DNA of 64,000 bases from Bryopsis sp. KO-2023 (taxonomy: Eukaryota; Chlorophyta; Ulvophyceae; Bryopsidales; Bryopsidaceae), in the NCBI GenBank assembly GCA_030272585.1, contig BSYQ01000007.1, positions 2,236,001 through 2,300,000 on the forward strand. Direction: 5' to 3'. Positions within the stretch are counted from its first letter, which is position 1, and the number at the start of each line of letters is the position of its first letter. A program made the position numbers and the translations under genes. Under the pieces are notes generated by a model. It worked only from the letters and a program-made list of their open reading frames with translations, was not told where the DNA came from and made no database searches. Positions 1 to 11,854 of this stretch are shown piece after piece.

Positions 1-2949
1 CTTCTTCTTGCAATTGTGTTACACTGAAAATGGCATATCAGGGGATCAAAAAAATGGAAGGCAGAGACGAGATCGGAATCCATGCTTTTGACCTAATTCT
101 ATTTCTTAATGTGGGTTTTTGTGTTTAAAAATTTATCTTGGAGGTTGAAAAGGGAACGAACAAGCTCGCAGGGGGATGGATATGAAACATCAGCAGGGTA
201 TTTTGAATCAGGCTATTTGACGATATGAAAGAATTCTATTTTTGGGGAATTCTATTTTTGGGTCAAGACGAACGGGGATAGGAAAAGGAGTGCTGCCCGG
301 TTTTCTCCCCCCCCCCAAAAAAAAAGAGGAACTGGGGAACTGGTTTTACCTCCCCAGTTGCTTTCTTCTCTGACTGGAGGAATATGGGTGGGTTGACTGA
401 TCAGCATTGGGAGGTTCCATTTTTTTGTAAGAGGAGGGAAAACAGTCCGAGTGATAAATTATCCCTAGGATTCTTTTAACCTTTTTTAATGCATGTATGC
501 TGTTTTTGGGCAGGGGGGTTGGGTTTGGGAATGTGGAGCAGATGAGATGTGATTTTGCTTGCGTTTTCTTTTTCCTGTTACGTGTACATGCCCCACATGG
601 ATCAAAAATTTGGACAGAGAGAGAAAATGGGGAAAATTCTGGGAACCCTCCGAATGGGAGGGAGTGAAGTCAGTCTCATGATAACACCATTTATCACTGA
701 GGACAGAAGGTTCAAGAAAAATTAAGTATCATGGAGGAATGGGGACAGAAAGAGTAAATAGTCGATGTGATCAAATCAACTCTTTTAAAGAAAGAATGAA
801 AAGGGGCAAAAAAAAAGAAAAATCGCACCAGAAACAGCTGGACTTCAAAAAAAAAAAAAAAAGGAATGAGGAATGAGTTCTGTGATCTGTTACTGACCGA
901 AGGTGTTATTTCGTGTTACTGTGGATCCCTCTTTTGGATCCCTTTTGTGTTTTTTCTTGCAATATAGTTTCTTCTGAGACTTTTTCTTTTTTTGTTGGGC
1001 TATCTTTGTGAGCTGTTGGGATTCCAAAAAAGGAATCAGGGAAAAAAAATGGGATTCCCAAACAGTCGAAAAGAAATGGGAAGGGGGACACGAAATAAAA
1101 CTCGTTCTTTGACTTTCAGATGATAAAAAAAAAAACCTTATGTCGGGTTATTTTGGACACAGTTTTGACATTTTTTTCCCCCCTCCACCAGAGGACAAAA
1201 AGAACAACAAGAAAAAAAAAACTCGTATGCTATCATTATTTTTTCTGTCTTTTGAGTAGTTCTTTTCGAAATTGGACCCCTAAAAAGGAAGTGAGTGGAA
1301 AAAAAAAGAAAGAAAAAAATATTTGTGATTCTATGTGATGAATGGTGTTGTTTTTGTCTTGGTGTGGTTTTCCTGGTGTAGCTTTTTCCTTTCCGCTGGA
1401 ACTTTCTCCTAATATTTTACGCAATTTGCATGAGCATTATCTTATGCTTTCTTTCAATTTTATAAACACAACAATAGTTCTTTTTTTCTAATTTTAGACT
1501 GTTTCTTTTTTGCTTTTTTGCATCTTTTTTTTGCTTTTTTTTTTTTTTTGGTATATGCATATGGAGTTGATAGTTTTCTTCAAGTTTCTGTTGGGTATGG
1601 GAAAAAGAGAGGTAATTCTTATGGTTTATCACACTTGCATGGAAAACTGGAAAAAAAAAGAATAAAAAATATGTATGGGGTGGGGATTGATCGATTCTAT
1701 GAAGCCCTCCACTGCAGTTCAATATTTGGAGATAAGTTAATACCAAGAATTAACAATTGTGCTGATCTGAAAATATATTTTTTTCTTTTCTGTAGGGAAT
1801 GTAATTACATTATCTGTGTTTTTTGCTTTCTTGAAAAAAAGGGGGATGAAAAAGGAAACCCAATCATGTGTAGGTTGATGAGTTGGGAAGAGTTGAATAG
1901 GGGAATGCTTCATTTCATTATATTTATTGCTCTATACGTGATCATCAATCTTTGCAAAATTATAGCCCATCCAATCCCTCTTGATTTGTTCCTGCGTGAA
2001 TCCCAACGGATATTTTTCTCCCACATCCTAACAAGGCGGCTGATGATGCAAAACCGCATGCAAGGAACACCCTAAGAAACCCTGAGTTAACTAACTCCCA
2101 ACTTGATCCTTGCGTTCCAATGATACCTTGTCACAAAATCTGAAAATCACAAATCACAGTCCAAAATGAGGAAAGCCATACGAACAAAACCAAACCTGTT
2201 GGGTGACAGTTGAAAATATCACACCTGACCAGTATGAATATATAGTATATATAAGTGCTCAGCAGTATATTTTTGCTTCACTTTTGCTGGCTTTCCAAAG
2301 TGGTCTCAGCTATTTCAAAAGATGTTCTTGTCTGAAAAGATTAGAATGTGGCTCCAACTTCAATGATACAAATTACAGGGTTTGGGACAAAACATTGATT
2401 TATTTGGTTGTGAGTTATTTAAATTGTTTTCTTGGATTTGACCCCAATTCTACCAAACTTCGGGTGGATGTGGCCTTTTGTGCCCCCAAATATTGTGTGG
2501 CAAGTTCTTTTCATGGTCAAAATGGGGCAAAAAAAACAAACTGGCAGTGTTCCCTTTCATCTGGAGCTTTATTCACTGTGTGCAAAAAGGATGCGTGCGA
2601 GCAAGTCAGGAATGCAGCAGCAGAACCGAATGAGTAGTTCTTTTTCCTTCAGAACCTGATGGAAGAAACCAGGGCAGGTGCAGTACTTCCCTTTGGAGAA
2701 ACAGCAACAGGAACACCAATATATATATATATACAAACATGTGTGTGTGTTTGCACCACCTCCTGCAGAATCGCTTATTGCCCTCCCTCGACAGTTTGTA
2801 CCGCTCAACAAAACAATTCCTTTTACTTGTTGAGAACAAGACATGCTTACACTCGGTATTCTATCTACAGCTATCCCTCCATGATGCTCTGAATCTATTC
2901 CAAACCCCCCAACAACCCACCCTCTTGTCCGTTTCTTTCTTCTGGACGC
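1..2949. other. AT-rich stretch without recognisable gene
   Basis: I see no recognisable protein here. The sequence is dominated by runs of A and T with some G and C runs. The longest open frame (1518-2075, +) encodes a low-complexity peptide rich in Phe, Lys and Ile, as expected from translating T- and A-rich DNA. A short TA repeat lies near 2718-2735, followed by a short GT run. The right end is presumably the 3' flank of the L2 gene on the minus strand, whose stop codon is at 2950-2952. Confidence 0.5.
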
Positions 2950-5596
2950 CTAACGCTTCTTCTTTGCTTTGTGTCTTGGCACCACGATAAACTTATCTGT
3001 TCGCTTGCATCTTCTGGTTTTCTTGCCCTTGGTCAATTTTCCCCATGGCGTCACGGAGGGTCGACCTCCGGAAGCTTTTCCTTCGCCACCTCCCATGGGA
3101 TGATCGACCGGATTCATGGCAACTCCCCTCACCACTGGCCTTCTGCCCATCCATCGCTTGATTCCTCCTTTTCCCAGTTTTCTGTTGGTGTGCATAGGGT
3201 TTGAAACGACTCCGATGGTGGCCCGGCATCGGCTCAACACTTTTCTTTGTTCCCCTGAAGGAGTTTGAATTTCCAGTCAGACACATGCTCTTTTGTCGCA
3301 GGCAGTTACCAGCCAGTATTTAGCTTCTAAGGAAAACATTCGTTAAAAGGGGAAAAAGAAAATCGAACGCCAGAAAAATGCCTAGACATGTACATAGTTG
3401 GTCAAAAGAATGATGCTACATGAAAGCAAACTCCGATTCAACCATATTCAACAGATATTCGACTATGTTTTGAAAGATTGATTTGAATCCATTTTTTTTC
3501 TTAGAAAACAAGAAAAAAATTTGTAGAACCACCGTGCTTTGTAGAAAATCACCTCAGTAATGCAGAACATTTTAGCATACAAAAAAACATAAAACCATGT
3601 AAAAAAAATCAATCGATCGAAAAACCTCCTGTTTGCTTTTTTTGAAGATCTACAATTACCCGATGGCAATCGAAGGATAGCGTAACCATCCTGCCCTTTT
3701 TTCAACATAGTGGCTGACGTTCCAGCGGCTCGACACAATTGCCCCCCTCCCCCAGGCCTCATTTCTATGTTATGAATTTTGATGCCCGCGGGGATATCTT
3801 TCAGTTGAAAAGAGTTGCCTGGCTTCACTGGAGAGCCCGGGCCCGACATCACAGTGTCTCCTTGTTTGATTTGCTGAGGTGCCAATATGTAGTTGAAAAG
3901 CGGAGACTTCTCTTCCCCTAAAAAAGTTATCAATAAAATAACAACAACAATCAATAAGATGATGCAACCCACACAAAAAAAACACTCAAGTTTTTTTGTT
4001 TTTTTTTCATTCTTCCACGAGGGTGTTTCTGGTTTTCAAGTTTCTGTTTATATTTTTGTTGTTTGTGATTATCAGTTGTTTCTTTGATTAGTAATGTTTT
4101 GTTTGCGCATTATGTTTCTTGTTTGATTTCTTTGGTGTGTTCTCTTTCTGTGTATATGTTTCGATTATTAGTTTTTATTGATTTCTTTGGAGTGTTTTCT
4201 TTCTGTGTATATGTTTTGATTATCAGTGTTTATTGATTCCATCCACAATTCCTGACAATTACAATCCTACCTCGATCGTATTTCACCAGAGCGATATATC
4301 CACTTCTGTTGGGGTCGTGTTCCAGCCTCTCCACCACGGCGGGCATCCCTTCCTTCAGCCTTTTGAAATCGATGAGTCGATACTTTCTCCGATTTCCACC
4401 TCCTCTGTGCCAAATCGTAGTTTTCCCCGAGTTGTTGCGCCCACCTGATTTAGACATCCCTGCAAAAAAACGAAAAAAAACAGCCCAATAATGTAATGCA
4501 AGGGGATAAAACAAAGACGCACACACACACAGAGAGAGACACAGAAATGCCCCACAATACAAAACTGGACTCGTTCAATCGCTCCAAAAACAGTGAAGTG
4601 CAAACCTTTGCTTATTGTCTGGATAAGCTTGTCTGTACGCTGTTTGATTTCAAATGAAGTCCTTCAGGTGGTTTGAAATGATGGGGTTTGGATGAGTAAT
4701 AATTCCACACACACACACTTGGACAATAGGTTTGATGAGAACAGGAATGTATGATATATAAAAACGCAGAGAAAGAGGTACCCTTAGTCAGAGGCTTGTA
4801 AGGCTTTCCAGGCCAAATCCCTGCCGCCTTTCGGTCGATTGTGACTCGGAATCTTTGCCCGTTGGATGTGGGCTTCCAGTACTTCAATCCTTTAAACAGC
4901 AACTCATTGGTCAACCCCACATTTTCAGCCCCCCCCCCAAAAAAGGAAATGCACGGAATCATAGAAAGCTTTCAGAAAAACGACATGTGCAAATATATTT
5001 CTGATTATGCACGGACTCTCTTCTTTCGTTTGATCCTGGGAACACACCTGATGCCTTAGTACTCATAAACGCCCCTCCGAAGATTCCGCTGGGCCAACCT
5101 GAAGCACAGCAAAGGACCATCATGTTCAAAAAAAAAAAAAAAACTGAGGGAAGCTGTACCCCTTCGAAAACTTAAAAAAAAAATGTTCAAAAAAACATTC
5201 AAAACAAAATATTGGTCAGATATTGTCGCTTCAAAAATCCCAAAAAGAAAATACGTGCAGGTAGAGTTTCCTTCATGGAATCTGGATATACTCCTGACAC
5301 TTGCATCATCAACAATCTTTGTGCAGGATTAGCTAACCAGTTTCTTTTCCCATTCAACAGCAATCCTTTTCAACCTTTTTTCTTGTTTTTGAAAAACCTA
5401 TCATACCTGGAGGGCTGACAAACTGCGAAGCTGTCGGTCCCCATTGCCAGGACTGCATCAAACAAATGAAACCACACATTACAAACACACCAATCAGTTG
5501 AATTTTGACAATACATCCCCCCCCAGATGCATCAGCATGCGTTGGTCAACCCCACACTGCACAGTATTCAGTTGCTGACAGAATCTCATCAGCTAT

Positions 5597-5643
<47 letters not shown>

Positions 5644-6069
5644 TTTTAGTTCGTTTGTTTCTATTTTTCTATTTTTACTGGGGCATCCCCTTTTGACATG
5701 GGCCCCTTGCATTTAGTTGCCTCAATCAAAACCCAAGCTATCAGTGGGCCGATGAATTTTTTTATTTTTTTTTGCAGGATACTGGGAAGGCTCCAGGGGG
5801 GAAACAAAAAATCATAATTTCTTTTTTAGAATATGCAAATGAGGATGTGGATAAGAGGCCATTTGAATTATTTTGAAGTTAAAATTATATTTTATATATT
5901 TACATTCATCTTATCCCTCACAAGTTGAACACCCTGCTGGCAAAAATGAAAAGCCTTTGGCTGGGTTTCCCCACAATCGACAAATCCCCACCGAAGCGAA
6001 AGCATTACACTCAGCGTTGGCCAGCAGCTGCTTTCCAATCCCAGTCGACAATATGCGTCTCAACGACAT
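2950..6069 (-). CDS. Ribosomal protein uL2 of bacterial type, probably mitochondrial (344 aa, 7 exons)
   Basis: uL2 binds 23S-type rRNA at the peptidyl-transferase region of the large subunit. Exons, in order: 6069-5992, 5452-5407, 5098-5048, 4889-4782, 4459-4271, 3917-3660, 3254-2950; phases join without a stop. The protein carries the bacterial L2 blocks in order: GGRNNSGK and [18 protein letters not shown], then [38 protein letters not shown] and LRLPSG, CRATIG, and the C-terminal [17 protein letters not shown] followed by a Lys/Arg tail. The N-terminus ([16 protein letters not shown]) is Arg/Leu/Ser-rich without acids, like a mitochondrial presequence. Five of the six introns are phase 1. 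Family and position of exons 2-7 are secure. The first exon and its donor (GTGGGG) are inferred, so the start is less sure. Green algae usually encode plastid L2 in the plastid, which favours a mitochondrial product. Confidence 0.88.
5594..5647. repeat. TTTA microsatellite
   Basis: About 13 consecutive TTTA units form a simple repeat. It lies in the first intron of the L2 gene as modelled. Confidence 0.95.
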
Positions 6070-6807
6070 TTTCCATCCATATCTTCTTGTCCCGTACGCA
6101 ACCTCCGCCCAGCCGATATCACTCTTCTTCACGCTGGACTTTCCAGTGTCGGCCTCGAGCATTACGTAATAGCCCATATGTCCGACGCCGGTTTCAGAGT
6201 CGGACATTATTTGAGGTGGACACCCAACGCTGGACTCTCGGCCCCGTTTCTGCAGATGTCGTGGGCACTGAGAAGGCTGCCAGTCGCTCGTTGCGCACAT
6301 TTTTTGCTGAGGTCGAGAGTATCCACGGGGACATTGGAAGTCACGTGTCGCGCATCTGTTGGTGAGGGCGCGAAATTGAATTGCTTAGGTAACTCCTTGC
6401 GAAGGCCTCGTATATCCACAGGGTAAAAAAAAAGAAGAAACCACAGGGTAGAAGAAGGGTCCTATCCTCTGATTTCTTGACAATCTGACGTTTTTGTTTA
6501 TATATTACATGGAGAGTGAAACCCCGGTGCAGTCTATCCACCATGCAAATCAGAGGGATGGGCCCCCTGATTTTGTTATTATCATTCTTGTTAGTGTTTT
6601 TTTGTTTTTTTTGGGGGCGTCCCAATTTAATTATATGTGCTAATACACAATTCTCATGCTTTGAAGTCGTTCTGGATAAACCAGAAAAGCTTTTTTTTTT
6701 CCTTTGGAAAGCTTTCTTATTGTGGGTTGATAGGTGGCTGGGATTTGCTAAAAAGAGACCTTTCATTCAACATCGCCCAACGAACTCGAAGGCTGAGCGC
6801 TTTGCCG
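6070..6807. promoter_or_regulatory. Shared divergent promoter region (L2 / Nudix)
   Basis: The L2 start (6069, minus) and the Nudix start (6808, plus) face away from each other across 738 bases. The half next to L2 (6070-6410) is GC- and CpG-rich compared with the surrounding DNA. The half next to the Nudix gene is AT-rich with poly-A and poly-T runs. I see no convincing TATA box or defined operator. The promoter role is inferred from gene arrangement and base composition only. Confidence 0.4.
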
Positions 6808-8667
6808 ATGGTGGATATCGACGAAAGCAGCAACTCCTCCGTTTTCCTCGGAGGGAAAGAGGATCGCTACGGGGGATTCATCATCGATTCCGAAAGCTTG
6901 CCCGATAATACCGTCGACTTCTCAGAAATCCTTGGAAAATCTCTGGAGGTGATTGCATGTCAGACGATATATTGCAAAGCCGTTCTTGGTTGGCATCGAA
7001 GTTAATGAAGGCTGGTTGCTTGTTTTTGCGTTGGTGTTGAGCTAATCTTCGAACAAGATTCGGGAAATCTTTGAAAAAAAAAGCAATGGGGTGGCTGAAA
7101 GCAAAACACATGTTTTTATTTGTTTGATTTTTGCTTTTTCCTTGAAACCAGCATTGGAAGAACATTGGGTTGCGTGGAATATGGCTGAAAATTCCGATCG
7201 ATAGAGCTCGCTTCGTCGGGCCCTCGGTGGACACCCACCAATTCGTTTTCCATCATGCAGAGGAGGTGAGAATATAATCTAGTAGAAAATAACCATCACT
7301 TTAGGAAAAATAAGCAATCCTGTGAATAGGAACCAATCCCTTTCAATCAGATTAAGTTATATAAATCAAGCTAGCCTTTTCAGAAAAAGAAGAGAGGGGA
7401 GAAAGGAAGAAGACGGGCTGATATGTGATAGGTTTGTTGATTATTTCGTTGGAGTAGTGGTGGTTGTATTGATTTATTCTTGCGAAGTGGGTGTAGGGCC
7501 ATGTTATGTTGGTGAGGTGGCTTCCTGATGAAGATCACCACCTTCCACCGAACGCATCGCACCAGGTGAGATTCGATTTTGTTCTCTTTTTTTTTCTTGT
7601 AATTTAGATAAGAAAGGGGAATGAGGTGTTCAGATTTTATGTTGGAACTGCAGGTTGGGATCGGAGCGTATGTGGTTAACGATGAAGGCCATATGCTGGC
7701 TGTCCAGGAGAGAAACGGCCCTCTGAAGGGTCTGAATGTGTGGAAGCTTCCCACAGGGCTGGTCAACGAGAGGGAAGATGTTTCGGATGCTGCTGTCAGG
7801 GAAGTTTTCGAGGAAACGGTGCGTTTTTTCCCCTAGCCATCCACAGAACCCCGGCTGATGTAGTATAACATGTAAATAATGTTCCACGATTACGCACACT
7901 AGCTTTGACCAGGTGGTCATATATTTGTTGAGTGGTTTGTGGGGTTTTACTTGGGAGCAGCTGAGACCCCCCCTTTTTTTCCTGGAATTGATGTTGAAGA
8001 GAGTATGGGGTGTAAGAATGGAGCCGTGCATAGATGGTGAGGTTTCCTTGGCTGAATTCTAATTTGGGTTTGGTGGACCTCGTTCCTGCAGGGGATAAAA
8101 GCTGAGTTTCAAGCCATAATAGCTGTTCGTCAAGCGCATGGCTATTTGTTTGGGAAAAGCGACATGTTCTTTTTGTGTGCCCTGAAACCGCTCCCTGGCG
8201 AAATGACGTTGAAAAAAGAAGACAGGGAAATCGAAGACGTTCAATGGATGCCGTTCGATGAATTCATCGGTCAAGAATTCATGGCCCAGAGAGCAACATT
8301 CAAAAAGATGTTGAGCAGGTTCGTCCACCACCGTTTTCCCATCAAGGCTGCTTGTTTCTTGCAGTCTTTTGTATGCGTGTTGACCTCCAGCTGGGCAAGG
8401 TTACTTTTTCACAGTAGCATCGTGAAAATTCAGTCTTTGAGGTTGGTTATCACTGTCTTTTTCCCTCTACGTGTTGTTTTTCACTTTCTTTCGAAATGCA
8501 GGTGTTGGGCATTCACTCAAGGCAAGTACAAAGGGCTTCTGGGAAAGAGGTTGACGGATGGTTTCAGGCGGAAGAGTGATTTCGTGATGTGGGGGCCTGG
8601 GGACAGCGACAGCGATGATGGTGGTGCTGAAATTGTACAGAAAAAGCCTGACGGAGCAAAATTATAG
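6808..8667 (+). CDS. Nudix hydrolase, plant NUDT2/NUDT8-like (293 aa, 6 exons)
   Basis: Nudix enzymes hydrolyse nucleoside diphosphates linked to another moiety. Relatives of this plant subgroup act on ADP-ribose, NADH or CoA derivatives, but the substrate here is unknown. Exons: 6808-6948, 7152-7265, 7497-7565, 7654-7818, 8092-8318, 8502-8667. The N-terminal pre-Nudix part has YGGFIIDSESLP, then WKNIGLRGIWLKIPI and the NASHQ motif found in plant NUDT proteins. The Nudix box (Gx5Ex7REUxEExGU) spans exons 4 and 5: G-LVNER-E-DVSDAAV-REVFEET, completed by GI. Downstream are RQAHGYLFGKSDMFFLC and the acidic/basic tail. The exon 4 donor is GTGCGT, within the Nudix box. There is no obvious targeting peptide. 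The C-terminus ends in a Ser/Asp-rich, low-complexity tail. Confidence 0.9.
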
Positions 8668-8705
8668 TTCTGGGTTGGGTTGTTGTCCACAGTTATGATT
8701 CTTTT

Positions 8706-9314
8706 CTATTCTTTACCGAAAGTGGGGATTCGTTGAGGTTGATTGGGGCAGGGATTGATTCTTTGTAATGCATTGGCATGCTCCTTCCCTTTTCTCGAGC
8801 GAAGAAACAGCATTGTTTTGTGTGTAAAATGGTGGCAAAGCTTCTGAAAAAATAGACTCAATGCCAAACCCCAAATCAAACATTTCACCATGATCTTGGG
8901 GGAAGGATTCCTGCTGCTTTTATCAAAGGGAGCATCCTGGATGATTGACTGCCCTCCCCAAAGATTGAACAGTGATGCATTCGTCAATGCCAATAAAACG
9001 AGTGCATGTAACTCGTTTAAGTTCCTCTCGTCTGAGGAACCAACAACAGCGAAATTCGTTGTGTTCCTGCAACTCCCTTTGGACTCATTGTCCCTATGTC
9101 TGACTTGCGGAATGTCGAATCGTCGTTGGCTGATATCAGTGTGCGACGTCCCAAAACGTGCCCGAACGCAGAAATCGTCAAAGGAGGGTTGAGAGAGACC
9201 AGGTCCACGTCGGTAGTTTTCCCTCAGCGACGCGACGCAAAAGAAAAGGAGGAGAAAAAAGTACGCATACACACAACGAACGCGCTTGCTGTCTGGGCAT
9301 CGTACGTCTTGCAT
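8706..9314 (-). CDS. Doubtful ORF, 202 aa, with one hydrophobic segment
   Basis: This is the longest open frame between the Nudix and poly(A) polymerase genes. It has a hydrophobic stretch near the N-terminus (YFFLLLFFCVASL) and another near residue 150 (LIWGLALSLFF), and is otherwise of mixed composition. I recognise no family. The plus strand is open over part of the same interval, so coding status is uncertain. It overlaps a CpG-rich block (about 9090-9900) that could instead be the 5' region of the downstream gene. Confidence 0.2.
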   Translation of the reverse strand: MQDVRCPDSKRVRCVYAYFFLLLFFCVASLRENYRRGPGLSQPSFDDFCVRARFGTSHTDISQRRFDIPQVRHRDNESKGSCRNTTNFAVVGSSDERNLNELHALVLLALTNASLFNLWGGQSIIQDAPFDKSSRNPSPKIMVKCLIWGLALSLFFQKLCHHFTHKTMLFLRSRKGKEHANALQRINPCPNQPQRIPTFGKE

Positions 9315-10837
9315 GCATCATCCGCAGTCGTCAATGCCCGGGTTGAACACGAGACCGGCACAAATCCCAGGGAAACCAAACACCACCCTAGATTTGATAG
9401 GAGCACGCCTTTTCCATCCTGCGCGGAAGCTGATACGAAACCCTGCCGGTTGTCCGAGACGTCCTTCAGTCCGACTCGTTTCAGCGCAAAAAGGTCGAGT
9501 TTTTGGTATTGGGAAATAGCGCCCGGTACCAAAATCCTGATTTTTTTCATCAGGGCTGTTGATCGCTGCGCTTTTGATCGGCTTTGGGGGCTCGTTTGGG
9601 TCCATCCCCCGAATTGCCGACGTTTCTTCCTCGTTGGAAGCAGTACGCATGCACTTTCCTCAAGAAAGAGCTCGTACCGTGACGAACGGGGTCAATGGGT
9701 TGGCCACAACAAAGCCGCGTCAGCATGAAAAATCCCATCGCTTTACGACACGAGGGCGAAGCATCGCTATTTCTGCAGCAAAGCAGCATCGTTTCAAAAC
9801 TCTTGCTTGCACTTCTATCTGCGTGTTCGGGGAAAAAACAAAAGCTTTCGAAACCCACCCTGGTTGTCAGTCTCGGTGCTGCGTTCGTTTTATTTCTCTT
9901 CGCGCCTTCATCTTTTTTGCTTCTTTTTTCTTCGCACTTTTAGCGCATCGGGTGAGGAAGCGACCACGTGGACGTCCTCCACGAAGCTGTTCAAACTTTG
10001 ATTGAAGGTTTTTTTTATATCGGCTGGCGTGTATGCCTGTTTTCCTGCACCGCTTCTTTTCTTTATATCGAAGCAGGTTTTTTTGTTTTTTTTCCTTTCT
10101 TCTGTTGCATATTTCTTGCGATAGTCTTTATGCCTGCTTCGCTTTTTCGATGCCGAAAACGTGTCAGAGCATTTCCTCCTTCCCACGGGGCTCGTTGTTT
10201 GGAGCGTTCGTTCGGTTGGTGGTTGTGCAGCACATGGTGAGTGTAAGATGAAAAAAACACTGAACGCTTTTGTTTCGTATGTTGCAGGTAGTGGCTGTTT
10301 CTGTGCCTGGAGTTTCATCGAACCCACACACTTAGGAGTTGCTTACGACGAGGTGAGTAGTGACAGCGTAAATGCCCTAGAGTTCATCTGATGCCTTTTG
10401 CATGTTCCAGCAGGGAAGCAGCTTCGATGAATCGATCGATCTGTACCTCTTTTTCTCGATGAGGGTGTTGTGGGATGGTTGTGTTTTTAGAGCATCCTGT
10501 GGATGTGTTGATGCATGTGGGATGTGATGTGATGGCATGCATGAACATCTCTCATCTAGTGTAGTTGAAATGCTGTTTTGGACAGGCATCTGTGCTGCGT
10601 TTTTATTGTGATTAGGCAGAATTGAGTGTTTTTATTATTATTAGGCAGAATTGAGCGTAGAGATGATGTTATCCTTTACTCTTGTCCGCATGTCTTTTTC
10701 TTTGCTGTCCATATAGTGTGTGGATTGGCGGTCATGGGGTTTGAGTAAATGTGCTGATGGATGGATGTGGATATATCCTGCATGTGTGTATGTGTGGATT
10801 GACATTATTTCTTGGCTTGCTTTCTGCAGGGATATTC
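9315..10837 (+). promoter_or_regulatory. CpG-rich upstream block and candidate 5' non-coding exon of the poly(A) polymerase gene
   Basis: From about 9090 to 9900 the sequence is GC- and CpG-rich, unlike the flanking AT-rich DNA. CpG-rich blocks of similar size precede several other genes in the window. A possible spliced exon lies at 10288-10352. It is preceded by TTGCAG and followed by a strong donor (GTGAGT), but it does not join in frame with the next coding exon, so it would be 5' untranslated. The next acceptor is TTTCTGCAG ending at 10829. The region is called by context and splice signals only. Confidence 0.35.
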
Positions 10838-11854
10838 ATGATGGCCAAGGTTCACCGCATGGAAAAGGTCAGCCAGCTGCATAACGAGATCGTGGCATAT
10901 GCCCGAGACGTTACCCCCACTGCCGAGGAACACGAAGAGTGCGAACGAGTCATCCACATCGTTCGAAAAGCCTGCTTCGACACCTTCGGGAGTGGCGTCC
11001 AGGTCACCCCATTCGGCAGCTATGCCAATGGACTCGCCACCCGTGCCTCGGATGTTGACCTGGTGATCACAGGTCTCATCAAGCCCGATTCCCCAGAGGG
11101 GTTTTTCGGGTACAAACAAATGCGAGTCGCGCAGAACCTCCAGTCTCTGGAGGAAGTTTTGATAAACAACGCCGATCTGGACCTGAAGCAAGTGCAGCTG
11201 GTGGCCCACACCAAGGTCCCCGTCCTGAAATGCACGACATCACTGGGAGTGATGATCGACATTTCGATCAACGACCACAGCTGCACCAAGGCGGCGATGT
11301 GGGTGCTGGAGAAGGTCCGACAACACCCTGCAGTTCGCCCGATCTGCTTGGTGTTGAAGGATTTCCTCCGACGATACGGGCTGAGCGAGGTCAGGGACGG
11401 GGGCCTGGGAGGATTCGCTCTGACCAACGTGGTGATCGCCCACGTGTTGGAGCTGATGAAGGCGGGGGCACCGACGAGCGATTTTGGGGATGTGCTCATC
11501 TCCTTCTTCGACCATTTCGGGAATGTGTTCGACTCCGAGATGCAGGCGGTGTGCGTTCGCCGAGGGGGTGTGGTGGGGAAGCAATGGGTCGGGAACGATG
11601 TTATGGCCTACAGGCGCTGCCGGGGGTACCGGCCAGGTCAGAGGACGTACCGGCGCCACATGTCGATCTACGGCGAGAGGTGGTTTATCGAGAACCCGGT
11701 AACTGGAATGGATGTTGCGCAGGGTTCCTACAACATTCATTTGGTCAGGGATAGATTCATCTCTGCCTTCTGCGCACTCACGGGGAACGCTGCAAGCAAA
11801 GGGGGGCCGAGGAGGTCGATGCTTGCCCTCATCTTCAACTTGCGGTGCTTTTGA
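10838..11854 (+). CDS. Non-canonical poly(A) polymerase / terminal nucleotidyltransferase, TRF4/TENT4-like (338 aa)
   Basis: TRF4-type enzymes add short A tails to nuclear RNAs, marking them for exosome processing or decay. The coding part appears to be a single exon beginning at a splice acceptor (10830), with start codons at 10838 and 10841; I used the first. The N-terminal HNEIVAYARDVTPT block matches the LHEEI region of the family. The catalytic signature is FGSYANGLATRASDVDLVI (Gly-Ser then Asp-x-Asp), and the third catalytic Asp is in GVMIDISIND. The PAP-associated central domain includes LVLKDFLRRYGL, GGLGGFALTN and LISFFDHFGN. The C-terminal nucleotide-recognition block is WFIENPVTGMDVAQGSYNI. 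It is shorter than animal TENT4 proteins, lacking long terminal extensions. Upstream coding exons cannot be excluded. Confidence 0.88.
   Translation: MMAKVHRMEKVSQLHNEIVAYARDVTPTAEEHEECERVIHIVRKACFDTFGSGVQVTPFGSYANGLATRASDVDLVITGLIKPDSPEGFFGYKQMRVAQNLQSLEEVLINNADLDLKQVQLVAHTKVPVLKCTTSLGVMIDISINDHSCTKAAMWVLEKVRQHPAVRPICLVLKDFLRRYGLSEVRDGGLGGFALTNVVIAHVLELMKAGAPTSDFGDVLISFFDHFGNVFDSEMQAVCVRRGGVVGKQWVGNDVMAYRRCRGYRPGQRTYRRHMSIYGERWFIENPVTGMDVAQGSYNIHLVRDRFISAFCALTGNAASKGGPRRSMLALIFNLRCF

Noticed and set aside
1518-2075. 185-residue open frame (+)
   Set aside because: The translation is Phe/Lys/Ile-rich low complexity from T- and A-runs, with no family resemblance and no splice context.
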